Positions 10,437 through 23,570 of a stretch of DNA of 64,000 bases are shown piece by piece. The DNA is from Rutstroemia sp. NJR-2017a BVV2 (lineage: Eukaryota > Ascomycota > Leotiomycetes > Helotiales > Rutstroemiaceae): NCBI GenBank assembly GCA_002946415.1, contig NJPS01000079.1, positions 682,001 through 746,000 of the forward strand, given 5' to 3'. The notes under the pieces were generated by a model. It was given only the letters and a program-made list of their open reading frames with translations. It ran no database searches and had not been told where the DNA came from. Position 1 is the first letter of the stretch, and every line of letters begins with the position of its first letter. A program made the position numbers and the translations under genes.

Positions 10437-13400
10437 ACCACTGTGCGGGCGCATCTCATCTCACACCTTCTTTCTCCCCCGCAGAGTAAAGTTTTTTTTT
10501 TCCTCAACGAAGATCCAATCCGATCCAGGGTCTCTCATCCTTCGTGCGCGGCACGGCATCGGATAAACCAACCTACCCTCGCCCACTGCAACTTACTTGT
10601 ACAGTATATCAAGACCGACCGACCGCATAGACCGCTTGTCTTGAGTGCCTTTCGTACAGTAGGAGAGTGAAGTTCCCGCAGAGTGTGGTCGCACATACAT
10701 GTATTACATGCATTGACAAATTTTCAAGCAGCAGTGGCGGCGACGGCGGACGGGCAACGCAACAGGACTAGGATAAGGACGGGAGGACAAAGATAAGAGA
10801 TCTTATCTGAATCCTTTGATCTACATACAAGTGCGAAGGGTGGACTAGGTTGAAGCAGGAGGGCCGCCTACCTTGCTCCTACTGTACAAGCAGAGTAGCA
10901 AGCTAAATGTGGCACGGGTAACCTACCATAGCACAGTGCTTGGTACAGTACTTGTACAGTAGTTACCGTAAATGAGGTCGAAAGAATGATTGCTTGATTT
11001 CTCCCCTGCCCTGCCCTTCTGCTTACCAACAACCCACCATCAATCCATGTCCTCCGTTCCGACACCACCACCCTCGCTTTTCCGCTACAATCTGAAAAAT
11101 TGATGTGTTACCGGGATCTACACAAATAGCCAACCCGTAACGTGATGTCGCAATTTAAAACCAATCTGCGAGGTCCTTCCATTTCCATGACAACGAGGTT
11201 GGATTATTTTGTTGATCTTGATCCTTCTATGCTACGGTGTCTATTGTATGTATGGATGGATAGCTCATGAGTGTGCACTTACCAGGAGTCGGGAACTCAC
11301 AGCCCATAAGACCGATTGGAACGGTCTCATCTCCGAACTGCATCCCATCCATCCGATCCATCTTCCGTTTCAAAGCACACCACCGGCGTTCGTGCCACAA
11401 GAATGTGATAGAAAAATAAACCCATCACCCTCCAGAGTCAGCTGTTTCGATTCTGTTTCTACGATGCAGGAGCTTCAGATGCGATATCGATGCAACAATG
11501 GGGCCCCGGGATGGAATGACCCCACCGCACCGCAAGGCGCGGCCAAACTGACTTTACAATATGCAACCCACCCAATAGGGACCCCCATCCAAAGTGACCG
11601 GCATGATGACGCTGCACCATCATGCTGTCATACAAACATGAAGGGTTGTAGGGAAAAAAAAGTCAAAGTGAAGATGTCGTCGCGATCTTAAGTGCTGTGA
11701 TATAAGGTAGACGATACTTGTACGATGCCTTGGTACAGTACGAGTAGCGGGGCGAGGAGCGTCATTCATTCATTGTATTGTTGTCCTCCTGCACGCACAC
11801 CGATCGCTGAGGGGTGTGTGCACGATGTGATGTCTCCGCTGCGATTTGTTATCTGAGAAGGGAGATGGGACGAAAAATCCATCGGTCTCATACATGCCGA
11901 AATGTGTCAAGATCTGAGTCAAGGCTAGCAAACCAAACCATAAGTACGAAGCGCGCTTATATCTGTTAATGGTGATATCGGAACGGAATGGAATGGAATG
12001 GGTGGAATGGATGGAGTGAAGAGCGGGTTTCACCTGACCCTCTCACACGGGTCAGAGAGGCTGAATCGCTGGCTAGCACAGCACCGTGAACCGCTCCGAG
12101 GATGGATGAGTGAGTGACTGCGGTCAGCAACTTTTCGATTGCGAGGTAGTGCATACAGGAAAGGAAAAGAAGAGGTGTGGTTTGGTTTGATTACTACTGA
12201 GTGTCGGCTTCCTGCGTAAGTGATTATGATTATGACTATGATTATGGAAAGATTTTCGTGGCGAAGAGTGTCGAGCAATACTGTTTGCGAGCACGAAGGA
12301 GTCACGACAGCGTAAGAAATTGAAGCGGTGAAGAGGAGGAAGGATTGAGCCAAAAATGAAGGTGTCGTGAGAATAGTTTAGTCTGAAGCACGTCGACGTT
12401 TTCAATCCTAGCTCTGCGATAGGCGTTTAGAAGGAAGATGGCACCTTTGATGGCGCGCTCTCATTGGCGGCGTGGCATGGGAAGCTTCTTAGCTGATTCT
12501 TGGGGTCGATACCAACTTACTGTACTTGGGTATGTAGGAGACATTCCAGAAAATGCGAATCCCGAATCTTTATTCCTTGCCTAGCTGGTTGCGTGTTAGC
12601 TGGCTAGCTTGCTTTGCCTTTGCTTGTATTTGCACTTGCGCACCATGATGGTTTGTATGGTGGTTGGAGGGGTAAAAAAAGATTATCAACATTTTGGCAT
12701 CTCCGACACTCCGACTCTCCAACCTTGGAACTTTTTTCTCTGCTGATGGTGGGGTTTGGCTGTCGCGACAGGGATGCTTGCAGATAATGCGTGAGGTTGG
12801 TCGGCTGGCTGACGACCCATGTAGCGTCTCTGTTGATATCCTCAAATGACCCCGTCAAGCTGGCCTCAATTATCGAAAGATTTGCAAAACGTCTCCAATA
12901 CTTGTTGCCGCTCAAGACACGCGGAACCAATGGTAGAGGTTGCTGTCGACTCCATTTGGCATGATCTCCTGAGTCTTCTCCTGATGGTGACGTATTTTCG
13001 TGTGTTGCTGTACCGGGACTTCTTCGTTCAAACTGTCAACGACGAACCATAAACGATGGAGTGTTTGAGTTGTCCTTCAAGGAAAGCCTTGGAAATGGGT
13101 AATTGGAGAGAAAAGTTTACTGTACGATGTACGATGCGACGCCCGATGGCGTATACCGTATGCCAGATGCCGTATGCCGAATCTTCTACGCCAGCCCACT
13201 GGTTCGTCGAGAGGAAACGTCGAGGACTATAGGACTCTAGGAAATGTGCGCTCAAATGCAAGATGCTGGACGTCAAATGCCAGATGGGTGTGGAATGGAG
13301 GGGTAATCGTGGGTTAAATGTAAAACGCTGTCATTTGAAGCACACAAACCATGAAGAAAAGAGACAATCGAGAAACACGGAGAGCATGCGGATACTCGGA

Positions 13401-15265
13401 GTGCACTCGTGCTCTGCTGTCGATAGCTACCGTACCACACCTGGCATGCCAACCTAGGGCAGCTGCTATCCATTTTTGAAGGCATCGTGATTGTCCATGT
13501 CTCGGTGTTCAGGTGTTGATCTCGCGGATCTGCTCGTTTGTCCTTTCCTACCTGGTCGGCCCCTGTCGTCCTTGGATCTTGGGCCTCTTGGTGCATTTCA
13601 ACCCCTGGCGCTGTTTCTTAACAACAAGAAATAATAAATACAAGTCATACATAATACTCCGTACATGGTGCTGGTCTGTGAAGAGTGCCAGTGTTCCACC
13701 GTCCGCAGCATCCTTCGAGCTGTGGGCGTGGAAAGGGTCGCTGGGTACAGTATCTGGCATGGCCCCATGGCTCCATGGCTTGGTCACTGCGAAGTGCTCC
13801 ATGTCTGACTCTGATGTATGGCTGGGTACCCGCGCTAATTGCGCACAGACAAGCGTAAAGTTGAAATTGATTTCATGGACTTATCGCCCGCTCGGCCAAT
13901 CACTGCGCCGGACCACGAATTCTCCGTATCCTCTTCTTTGATCAATTTCCACGTCCGGTTCCATCTCGACTCCCACTCTTAGACATGCTCCATCCTATCC
14001 TATCCGTTCCTCTCCTCCTCTCGCCGACTTTACCACCTACCGACCTACGACACTCCTCACTAACGCGGTTTCCAACATACACGACGTGGAAAGCTGCGAA
14101 ACGGGGCGCTCATATCCTCAACTGAAAACTGAACAAAAAAAGCAAAAAACTTGTCCCTCTTTTCCATACTTGCTGCTGCTATTTCTGTGCTGGAGCCTTC
14201 GCCTTCGCCTTGCCTTACCTTGTTGCTGCAACAACACGAATCCAAATTTCCACCTCTTTCCTTCCTCTCCTCCTCCTTACCTTTCTTTTACCTAAGGTAT
14301 ACTAGATACCTCGCTGCGCATAGCACTCTTTTCGCAGAAAATAAAAAATTGCCCATATTTAATTTTAATTCTGCCTGTACGACCTTTGCACCGATACCTA
14401 CCCGGACTCTGATATTGCACTTTGCGTTACAAAACTAGGAAGAACCCTTAGAAAAAAACCAGGGAATAGATGCTTGTGAGTGGGTATTGATCTCAGATAC
14501 CCTGGCCGTACATTAGTGGACTCTCTCCTGCACGACGAGGGGGATTCGACGAACGAACGGCCGACTTCGCTTTGCATACATCTACGCCTGCATACACACA
14601 ATCCATAGAGGAAGAAGGCTTTCGACTTCTCTTCACTATTGGTCCTGCGGATGCCATCGAAGGCGGCAGAACTTCTCTGTTAAGATATCACCGTCGCAGA
14701 AAGAGACATTAGGGAGTCTGCCCCCAATACCTTTCCCTGAAATTCTTTCGACGCTTTTCTTTCTACCCTTTAGTGTTGTGCGTGTCTTAGAGCTGTGTTG
14801 CTCTTGGTGCCCAGCATCACCGCCGACAAACGTGTTGTTGTAAAAAGGTACGTGTGATTTGTTTTTATTTATTTTCGGTTTCAACCAATCCACCTCGTGT
14901 CCCGCAGACGAATATCCATCATTCACTCCAAGAGGCCAAGCGGCCATAATCGAAAGGCAGTGTTGCTTGCGTGCTTGCGCGTGCTACGGCTGTCACTAAA
15001 TGGACTCTTCCCGATCTGCTCATCTCTAACACGCTACATTCGTGTCATACCCTCGTGTGAATCGAAAAGCATCTAACGACGTTGTGTGATCTGCAGACCG
15101 CCCAAGCAAGCAATCTCTTTCTCATCAACCCTCGAGTTCCACCTCTGCCATACCATACCACAAACATTTGCTTTCGAATACAAGGCCTGCGGATAGCCTG
15201 GTTCGAAGTGTCTCCTTGCCGTAGAAGGGCTTTTAGACTGTGGTAACAAGTTGACGTTGAAACAT

Positions 15266-15277
15266 ATGCATTCTTGA
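15266..15277 (+). promoter_or_regulatory. Minimal upstream ORF overlapping the main start codon
   Basis: A three-codon upstream frame (ATG CAT TCT TGA) ends at 15277. The last base of its stop is the first base of the STK11IP-like start codon (TGATG). Such overlaps can permit or limit re-initiation. Whether the mRNA includes this ATG depends on the transcription start, which is not visible. Confidence 0.45.
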
Positions 15278-17922
15278 TGATGGATACTGAGGATGGGCAG
15301 TTCTTCATAAAGGTATTTGGGGAGATTTCTTTCTACTACTTTAACACCACCTTATGTTTTACAACTACTGACGAACTATCCTTCCTGCAGAACTTAGCCC
15401 ACTTTGTCCGAACACATGAAAAGGCTCTCGCGAATGCTCTGCAACTACGACGACAGCAAACTCCCAAACATGGCTCCTCAAATAGCATCTCCGGTGCTGT
15501 TGGAGGATCCATTCTCCCATCTCCGACCGTGACAAACCAGCCATCCTCTGCCTCCTCTTCGACAACATCCAATACTCTGGCAGCTGCCCTCTCGTTCCCG
15601 TACCTTTCCTTCACGTCCCATAATATAAAACCTGCCAAACTCGCGTTGACACCGCATCATCTGTTCTTCCTTCTCTCCCGCTTTGAAGATCTAGGAGTAC
15701 CAGTTGGCCCAATGAATGTGCGATTAGAAAACCTTCATGCAGATACTTCAGCAGCCAACTACGTCTCATTCTTAAGCCAGTCTCAGCGTCCGAAAGGTCG
15801 CGGTTCTGACAGCGGTTCTGTTCATTCTGTGTCCAGTGTAAGAAGTGTAATGTCCGGCATGTCTTCTCTGTGGTCGAACTTTGGACTTGGATCCGGAGGA
15901 GCGGCTGCCCGCACTGAAAAGCAAAAAGCGGCTATCGATGCCGACCTGAAATACTTGTACTCAGCATTCACGAAGATACCTTGCCTGCGACTCGCTCCGG
16001 ACCGCCGTGCACGTCTGATTGAAGGCTATGAGGAGTTTCCTTTCGATACCGCTGTGCCACTAATTGCATTCAAGAACATCAGCGCCTTGGAGATTAGTGA
16101 TATTGACATTCGACAATTTTATGGTTGGGATAAGCTTGCAGAGCAGCTGAGATCACTAACAGTCAAACGTGCAGGAGTTGATGACCCAGCGGATTTGCTT
16201 ATCAGCATTGTATTAGATGATATGGACAAAAGGCGGCGGCGGTCCTCGAAAGCACAGATGTCGCCCACAGCCACTTGGGCTCCTGGATCAAGTCCGAGAC
16301 GAAGCCCTACCATGCCGCATGCCGAGCTGGTGAAGTCGAATTCCGCACCTGGCTCGCCTGATGATCGAAGTCACATAGTTGATACGGAAATACGAGGAAA
16401 CTCTCTGGCACGATCTGGCTCCGATGGAGCAGAGTTTGGAAAATCGCCAACTAAGCAAAGACCGAGAAGTAATTCTCCGGTAAGGCCACCAAGTTCCCGT
16501 ACTGGATCCGCACATGGCCATCTTAGAGGCTCGTCATACAAAGTCAAGCGTTCGGGCTCTGGGAGCTCACATTCAAGTATGTCTGAAAGTTGGCACAACC
16601 CGAAAGGCAGTTCATCCAACCTCTTGTCTATGGGAATAATGCCATCTTCTAAATGGAGGTTCTTGAAACATCTCAGCATCGCAGACAATGGTCTTGCTTC
16701 CGTATCCGCCTCGAGTCTTGCACCATTGGCAAATACTTTACACTCACTGGATCTCTCCGCGAACTTGTTCACTCAAATCCCAGACTGTCTAGCTTCCCTC
16801 ACGGCATTGCGAGCATTGAATCTATCAAACTGTATGATCGATTCCCTGCACTCACTTACGAGAAATCCTCTGCCGGCTATATCCGCTCTGAACTTACGTG
16901 GCAACCGCTTAATATCAATTGCTGGTATTGAGAGACTTTACCCATTAGAAAGACTCGACCTTCGTGACAACAAGATCACCGACCCAACAGAACTTGCAAG
17001 ATTAACAGGCATTCCAGATATACGGGAAATATGGGTCAGCGGTAACCCATTTACAAAGACACATAGCAACTACAGAGTTACCATTTTCAATCTATTCAGA
17101 CAGACACCAGGGTATACTGAGGATATCTTGATTGACGCCTATGGACCAGGTTATTCGGAGAGAAGGCAACTACTTGACCGAGTTGCGGAAAGAGCTAGCG
17201 TTCCAGTTGTTAAACCACCACCTCCTGATTACGGCTTGTCTCCAATTGAGGTTAACAAGCCCATCATCGAGTATGCAGCACCACGAGAACCTGCAGTACT
17301 TCGAAAAGAGCGCCCAATACCCGTTGCGGCAAACAGTGAAATCAATACTGGATCCACCGGGCGGCGAAGGAGGACACCGAAACGTCGGATTGTTGATCTA
17401 TCAACATCAGAGACTTCACCTGGCAGACATAGCTTAGCTGTTAAGCCTATGCAGGAAGAACCACCTCCAGCTACTTGTACGACTTCGGATAGTAGCTATG
17501 GTGTTAGCCCTGACCCTTCTCCTCGCACCATCCCTTCATATGTTCCTTCTGAGCCTCGCCAGGCTCAAAGACAATCCGAATTTCCACGTATCGACACTAC
17601 CGTTATCCCTCGCTTACCGCCAATGCCCCCGGTTGAGACAGTACCGTATGATGCACCACTGGCCAAGCCCCAACCTGTGAGCGAGTCTCCAGATTGGAAC
17701 GTGAGTGGCGAATTGTATCGGAAAAAGATTGAAGCTTTGCGAAACGACGTTGGCCAAGGATGGCTGAGTGTGCTGAGCGAAGAAGGATGGGATGCTCAGA
17801 AGAAGAACCAGACCGCTGGATACCAACCACCGGAATATGATCCTACTGTCACCATAAGGCCCAATACTACGATACGAGCAAGTAGCCAGCAGACAATACA
17901 CAGTGGCCGCACTCTAGGTTGA
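15277..17922 (+). CDS. Leucine-rich-repeat protein, STK11-interacting-protein-like
   Basis: An open frame spans the whole region, but 15313-15390 is almost certainly an intron (78 bp, GTATTT donor, TACTGAC branch-like site, CTGCAG acceptor). Exons 15277-15312 and 15391-17922 give 855 residues starting MMDTEDGQFFIK|NLAHF. A Ser-rich N-terminal part leads to a conserved block near 230-270 (ALEISDIDIRQFYGW), then a disordered basic/Ser segment. LRRs at about 430-600 include HSLDLSANLF, LRALNLSN, LERLDLRDNKI and a capping EIWVSGNPF. The tail is Pro-rich. The order (a block reading 'F..I..LEI....', a linker, LRRs ending in W/Y..GNP) resembles animal STK11IP/LIP1, which binds the kinase LKB1 and acts at lysosomes; the fungal role is unknown. 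The first bases upstream form a tiny uORF. Confidence 0.82.
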   Translation: MMDTEDGQFFIKVFGEISFYYFNTTLCFTTTDELSFLQNLAHFVRTHEKALANALQLRRQQTPKHGSSNSISGAVGGSILPSPTVTNQPSSASSSTTSNTLAAALSFPYLSFTSHNIKPAKLALTPHHLFFLLSRFEDLGVPVGPMNVRLENLHADTSAANYVSFLSQSQRPKGRGSDSGSVHSVSSVRSVMSGMSSLWSNFGLGSGGAAARTEKQKAAIDADLKYLYSAFTKIPCLRLAPDRRARLIEGYEEFPFDTAVPLIAFKNISALEISDIDIRQFYGWDKLAEQLRSLTVKRAGVDDPADLLISIVLDDMDKRRRRSSKAQMSPTATWAPGSSPRRSPTMPHAELVKSNSAPGSPDDRSHIVDTEIRGNSLARSGSDGAEFGKSPTKQRPRSNSPVRPPSSRTGSAHGHLRGSSYKVKRSGSGSSHSSMSESWHNPKGSSSNLLSMGIMPSSKWRFLKHLSIADNGLASVSASSLAPLANTLHSLDLSANLFTQIPDCLASLTALRALNLSNCMIDSLHSLTRNPLPAISALNLRGNRLISIAGIERLYPLERLDLRDNKITDPTELARLTGIPDIREIWVSGNPFTKTHSNYRVTIFNLFRQTPGYTEDILIDAYGPGYSERRQLLDRVAERASVPVVKPPPPDYGLSPIEVNKPIIEYAAPREPAVLRKERPIPVAANSEINTGSTGRRRRTPKRRIVDLSTSETSPGRHSLAVKPMQEEPPPATCTTSDSSYGVSPDPSPRTIPSYVPSEPRQAQRQSEFPRIDTTVIPRLPPMPPVETVPYDAPLAKPQPVSESPDWNVSGELYRKKIEALRNDVGQGWLSVLSEEGWDAQKKNQTAGYQPPEYDPTVTIRPNTTIRASSQQTIHSGRTLG

Positions 17923-20900
17923 AGTTGACACAACCAAATACAATACAACACAAAACTACCTCACCCAGGATGAAGGACGGGTCGAGGGTCAATATGGGAG
18001 GATGAAGTATACGATGTCGCTGGTTATATTGATTGAGGAACTGTTTATTATGATACCCCGCGCACACCCTTCTTTCTTCGTTCTTCGAAAGTTGATTTGT
18101 ATCATCCACGACTCTACTCTCCGCCCCAAAGTCATGAAGAAAATCTTGCATTTTACGGCATATTTCCGATTTTATTATTTTTCTCTCGGTTCATGAATTA
18201 TGAACTGATATCATCATGCATAGCGTATAGGTCGGGAGGCTAATCTGCTGGATTTTTTTGTTCTTCTATTCTACGCCGGAACTGTGTTCTTGAGAGCCAT
18301 ATTATTCTTCGTTTCTTTTTCTATACAATTTGTTGCTAGATTTACTGGATCGGGGAAGAAAGGAAGAACGCTGGCAATAAATTTGTTTTTTTCTTTGGCA
18401 ATTTTTTTATTTTGATTTTGATTGTAAAATATGGGGTTTAGGGGTCTTTGTTTTTTGGGGTTTTTTTGTGCTCTTGTTTTCTGCTTCTGATGCTCTCTTT
18501 TTCTCTCTCTTACCTACGCAAAGCAAGCGGGCGGGCGCATTTTAACGACATCATTGCATTTATATGTGTGGCATTTAAAGCGCATGGAACGAAAATGAAA
18601 CGGCAAATGGGATGATGGGGCCTTAAGGGATCAGGCGGGCGGGAGGATGGATTTGCTTGTGCGTTTTTGATGGTGGTTGGGATGGGGGGACTTGGATGGA
18701 TGGATAGGGTTTCGTCGAGGCAAGATGCGATGTCCATGCTATGGGGGATGGACTAAAAATGGTGTTTGAAAGAGAGAGAGAGCGTGTGTGTGGTTGAGTG
18801 GTGGTGTGATGAGTGGTGGTTTAATAATAAATCTGTTTCTGATGCTGCTATATTACGGTTCTTGTGTGTGTCCCTTTGAGTGACTTTTGAGTGATTGGAT
18901 TTAGTGTGATTATGGTTTGCGTGATTGGGATTGTGTCTGATGTGTGAGTATGTGATGGGTGAGTACATCATATAGGAGATAGGAGACGGGAGATGTGTGA
19001 TATATACCGGATGAAATGAGAGATGTGAGTGTGCAATATGGGATATAGGTTGAGTTGAGCCGGGTTGAGCCGGGTTGAGTCGGGTTGAGCTGAATTAAGT
19101 TGGGATGGGGATGGGTTGGGCTGAGTGGAGTTAGGTTGGGTTATGTATGTTAGGAAGAAAGAAGGAGGAGGGAAGGGTAGGGTAGGGTAGGGAACATAAA
19201 CTAGGACTAGGAGATTGAAGGAGGCGGAGACTGGGGGTGAGACTTACTGGTTGGGTTGGTTGGTTGATTGGTTGCGGGGACGGTGTTGTGTGGAGGGAGG
19301 GCGGGGGGAGGGGGAGGGAAAGAGGCGGGGGAGGGGGGAAGGATGAGGGGAGAAGGGAGGAAGGGAGGATAAAACAGGTGAGTTGTAAAAGAATCTTTGA
19401 GGTGTGGGATATGCGATATACGAATTTACGATAAATAATAGTTATTAGTATAACTAGTTTACTTTGGGCATAGAGAGAGAGATAGAAGGGGTAGGGTGGG
19501 AGGGTTGGAAGGAGGACAAGGATGAGGAAAATGAAAGTAGGGAAGTAGATATACTTATTTGCTTATGAGTAAAAGTAAAGCGATGCTCTTATTTTTGAGG
19601 AGGCGGGGCAGTGCAAGGAGAGAGTGAGATGGATATACATATACATGTCCTAGTAAAACAAGGAGATGGGGTGCAGAGGAGGAGAAGGTTCTTCTCTCTC
19701 ATGATTTATTTGCTTTTCTGCTCCGGTCCGGTGCTTCTGGATAGATGGATGGCGGCGGCAGCGGTGAGGTTTCTTGCTCGGGTGGTCTGGGAGTGCGGGC
19801 TGGGCGAGGGCGCGGGAGGGAGGGAGGGAGGGAGGGAGGGGTGAAAGATGGAACGGAAGGAATACTTAGGCGTGTGCAATGTATGGTGGGTAGCTGGAGG
19901 TGGGAATCATTATGGTTGTAGCTATATAAACTTAGAGAGGAAGTGGTATGGGGCTGGATATGGAGCAGATGATGGGTTGATGTTGGGGGTACTTTTGATT
20001 TCTATAGCTACATTTATTTGGCAATGTCTAGGCCGAGCTCCTTGTTCAAGTGGGTGTGTATATCTGATCCCGTTCAATTGTATCGTGGAGGAAGATATCG
20101 AAATATAATGATGAGCACAATATATCGAATGTATCTATGACGAGGGGTCAAGAAATGTTAAGAAGTAAAGGTAGTAAGTATTATACAAGTCTACGAAGAA
20201 GAGAAAAGCGGAAAAGAAATCGAAGTGGTTTAAGTATCCTGTATTTAGTTCCTATATAGTTTATATCTAGATGCTATAAAGCTAGTACCTGGGCCCTATG
20301 TAGCTAAGCTCCAGGTAGTTGCTTCCTCGAGGAAATCGCCTGGGCCGCTCCCTCACATTTTTCACCTAAAAGAATAACGTCGACAAATAACTGTTGCATA
20401 TCGTACTATGACTCATAGCATGATATATGCTTGGCGACTAAATTTGGGTTGTAAGGCGTGACTATCGGTGTATGGCGGAGTGATAAATGGGTGTTATGAC
20501 AAAGGAGTTGGTGTTTGGCGCTGCTGTTCATTGACCATGGTACGATCTCCTCTCGCTACACACACCTTTGAAGGCGACTGCTGGACCGTATGGGAGCATT
20601 GCAGATAGTAAGATGATTGGTACGTTGCTGTTCTGTGTCGTTGGGCGGTAGATGGGAAGGGCGTACCAGATATACTGGACTCAGTGAACCCTTCGTCATT
20701 ATGAAGTAGTGCGATCGAGCTCGTAGTTCTCAATTCAACGATAACAGCTTCACACTTCCGAGATATGGGCAAAGAAAGCAATGATGCTGCCTCGCAAATG
20801 TGGGATCAAAGTTCATGAAATCTATTTCGGGACCTACAATCGTTTCATAACAAAGAACTTTCTCTGGTGAGATCCAGAAAGGATAAGTGAGACCACCCTC

Positions 20901-21985
20901 CTTTGTAATTTTAGAAAAATATCATGTCTCAGATTTAAGATATGCAACAGAATACTTTTCACGCGTTCGAAGTCTTTGTGCTTGAAGAAGACCTCGACCT
21001 TTCCTGACTCTGGCGGGGATACCAAGGAAAATGGGTTGTATTCCGAAGTGAGGCAATACGATCCATGAAGAAGCTCAAATCCTTGCTAGCAATGGGTTTG
21101 CGATTGAAGACAAAGAGAAATACCAAGCTCCATGTTGGATAGGAAAGCTCATTATGCCGATGGCTGTAATATCAATAATACTGTACTGGGGAATTCCTCA
21201 TATCAACATACCGGTGACATGACCCCGCTCAAGATCACAGAAATCGTGCAGACACACGAGGAAAGAAAGTGCTAGCAAGACACGAGCAGACCCAAGCATT
21301 CCATCATCCTCTCACGGAGGCCTTGGGCTTGAGAGAGATCACGGCATTTGATAGAACTATCTGTCCACTTGGATTTAGGTGAAACTTTTCACCTGCCATG
21401 ATCCCGCAATGCCTGCGGACAGCACAACTCAGTATACATTTGAATTCCTCCAGCTAGTCACTCCTGATGGTGAAGTCCATGAACGGAAGACTTCGGACCT
21501 CATATGCATCTGGAAACTCCAAAGCATGAGCATCTAGGTCATTGGATCTGGCTCTTTGCGACCGAGTTAGAGGAAGCCTGTCGAATATAACTCCGGTATT
21601 CCTCGTATCGATAGTCTTCACAGTGGTAGAACGTAAGAACTAGAGGATCAGCTACCACGGAGTCAATTCACAACCAAGTAGTCCACCCACCGAGGAGATG
21701 GCAAAGTATATGTGGAACTTTCGAGATGTTCTCTCGTGTTTTTTTCGCGTCGATTGTGGCACATGTTATCGCAGTGGCGCGCTAATGCATTAATGCCCCA
21801 AATCTAAGGTTTAAAGAGTCTTACTAGCGTCAGCCAGGTTAACCTTATGAGGACGAAATCCATCCACGTATCTAGGAACTTTCTATATTTCTATATCCAG
21901 TTCACTCATTGACTCTCCCATCACCCACAATCTGCGAGCAACTTCGTCACCCAATCTTTCAAGAACATACAAATCATAATACATA
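17923..21985. other. Four-kilobase gene-poor spacer, G-rich in part
   Basis: Starts with the 3' region of the STK11IP-like gene (T-rich 18180-18480). It then holds GT/GA-rich sequence, a degenerate GGGTTGAGCC-type repeat (19050-19095) and G-runs at 19290-19345 and 19814-19839. From about 20230 composition becomes normal, but frames remain short. A minus-strand frame at 20834-21025 has no recognisable domain. The right end carries the SAR1 promoter. Confidence 0.5.
19814..19839 (+). repeat. GGGA tandem repeat, potential G-quadruplex
   Basis: About six consecutive GGGA/GGAG units give more than four G-triplets with one-base loops, a textbook quadruplex-forming pattern. Another G-rich block lies at 19290-19345. 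Formation in the cell is inference. Confidence 0.7.
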
Positions 21986-22914
<929 letters not shown>

Positions 22915-23570
22915 AGGGTGCGGATGTAACGTGGAGGGGGTGCGGAAGGTGTGCGAAGCCGGAGGATGGTTCACTATGGGAGATCTGTTATGATGGGCGG
23001 AGTTCTACACAATGGTCGTTTTTCAAGGCTTTTTGGCAGGTTTCGAAAGCTCATGGGAGTTCCATTTCTGATTTGAATCAGCCAACCTGTTTGTATTAGC
23101 ATAGTATCGCGATCAAGACATATATCTCTTTTCAAATCATAACACTATACTCAACGGTGTGAGCCAACTGGATGCTTTTCTTCGGTTGTGGTCACAGGGG
23201 CATTGTGCCTTGCGAAGTATGCTGAATGGAACATTCTCGCTACATATTCAACCTAGATACATGCGGAACATATCTCGTGTTTATATCACGTTCATGAGAA
23301 GTCGTATTAACCTACACAAGTCGGATCCATGGCAGGTGAATAAATTATGCGCTTCTAGGATGTCGTGCCTTCAGCAGGTATATATGTACGTCATAACTTA
23401 ATGCGACACGAACCTCCCCAACATAATCCATCCCCACACTTTCCATCAAACCCCCTTAGGTACATAAGCAATATCCATTCAAAATATTACACGCACAATC
23501 CCACTGTACATAATGCGTAGAGCGCTCCGAAGTCCACATCGTTTGGCACGCTCCTAACCAATAAGAAGAT
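22915..23570. other. Intergenic region between sar1 and the patatin gene
   Basis: Holds the sar1 3' region and the promoter/leader of the next gene. No coding frame could be supported. Confidence 0.5.

Larger units (their letters stand above)
6314..15276. other. Nine-kilobase gene-free region with simple repeats
   Basis: No frame of credible composition, domain or splice structure was found on either strand. The longest open frames (for example 8458-9168) come from CT- or CA-rich sequence. The region holds simple repeats (ACAT at 9275-9305, CCCAAA at about 9943-9970, GTAG near 10330, CATCC at 10401-10436) and repeated TGTACAGTA-like motifs (10600-11750, 13120). The right end must carry the promoter and leader of the STK11IP-like gene. 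A non-coding transcript cannot be excluded. Confidence 0.5.

Noticed and set aside
13513..13941. 142-codon plus-strand frame
   Set aside because: Starts with TTG, mixed composition and no recognisable motif.
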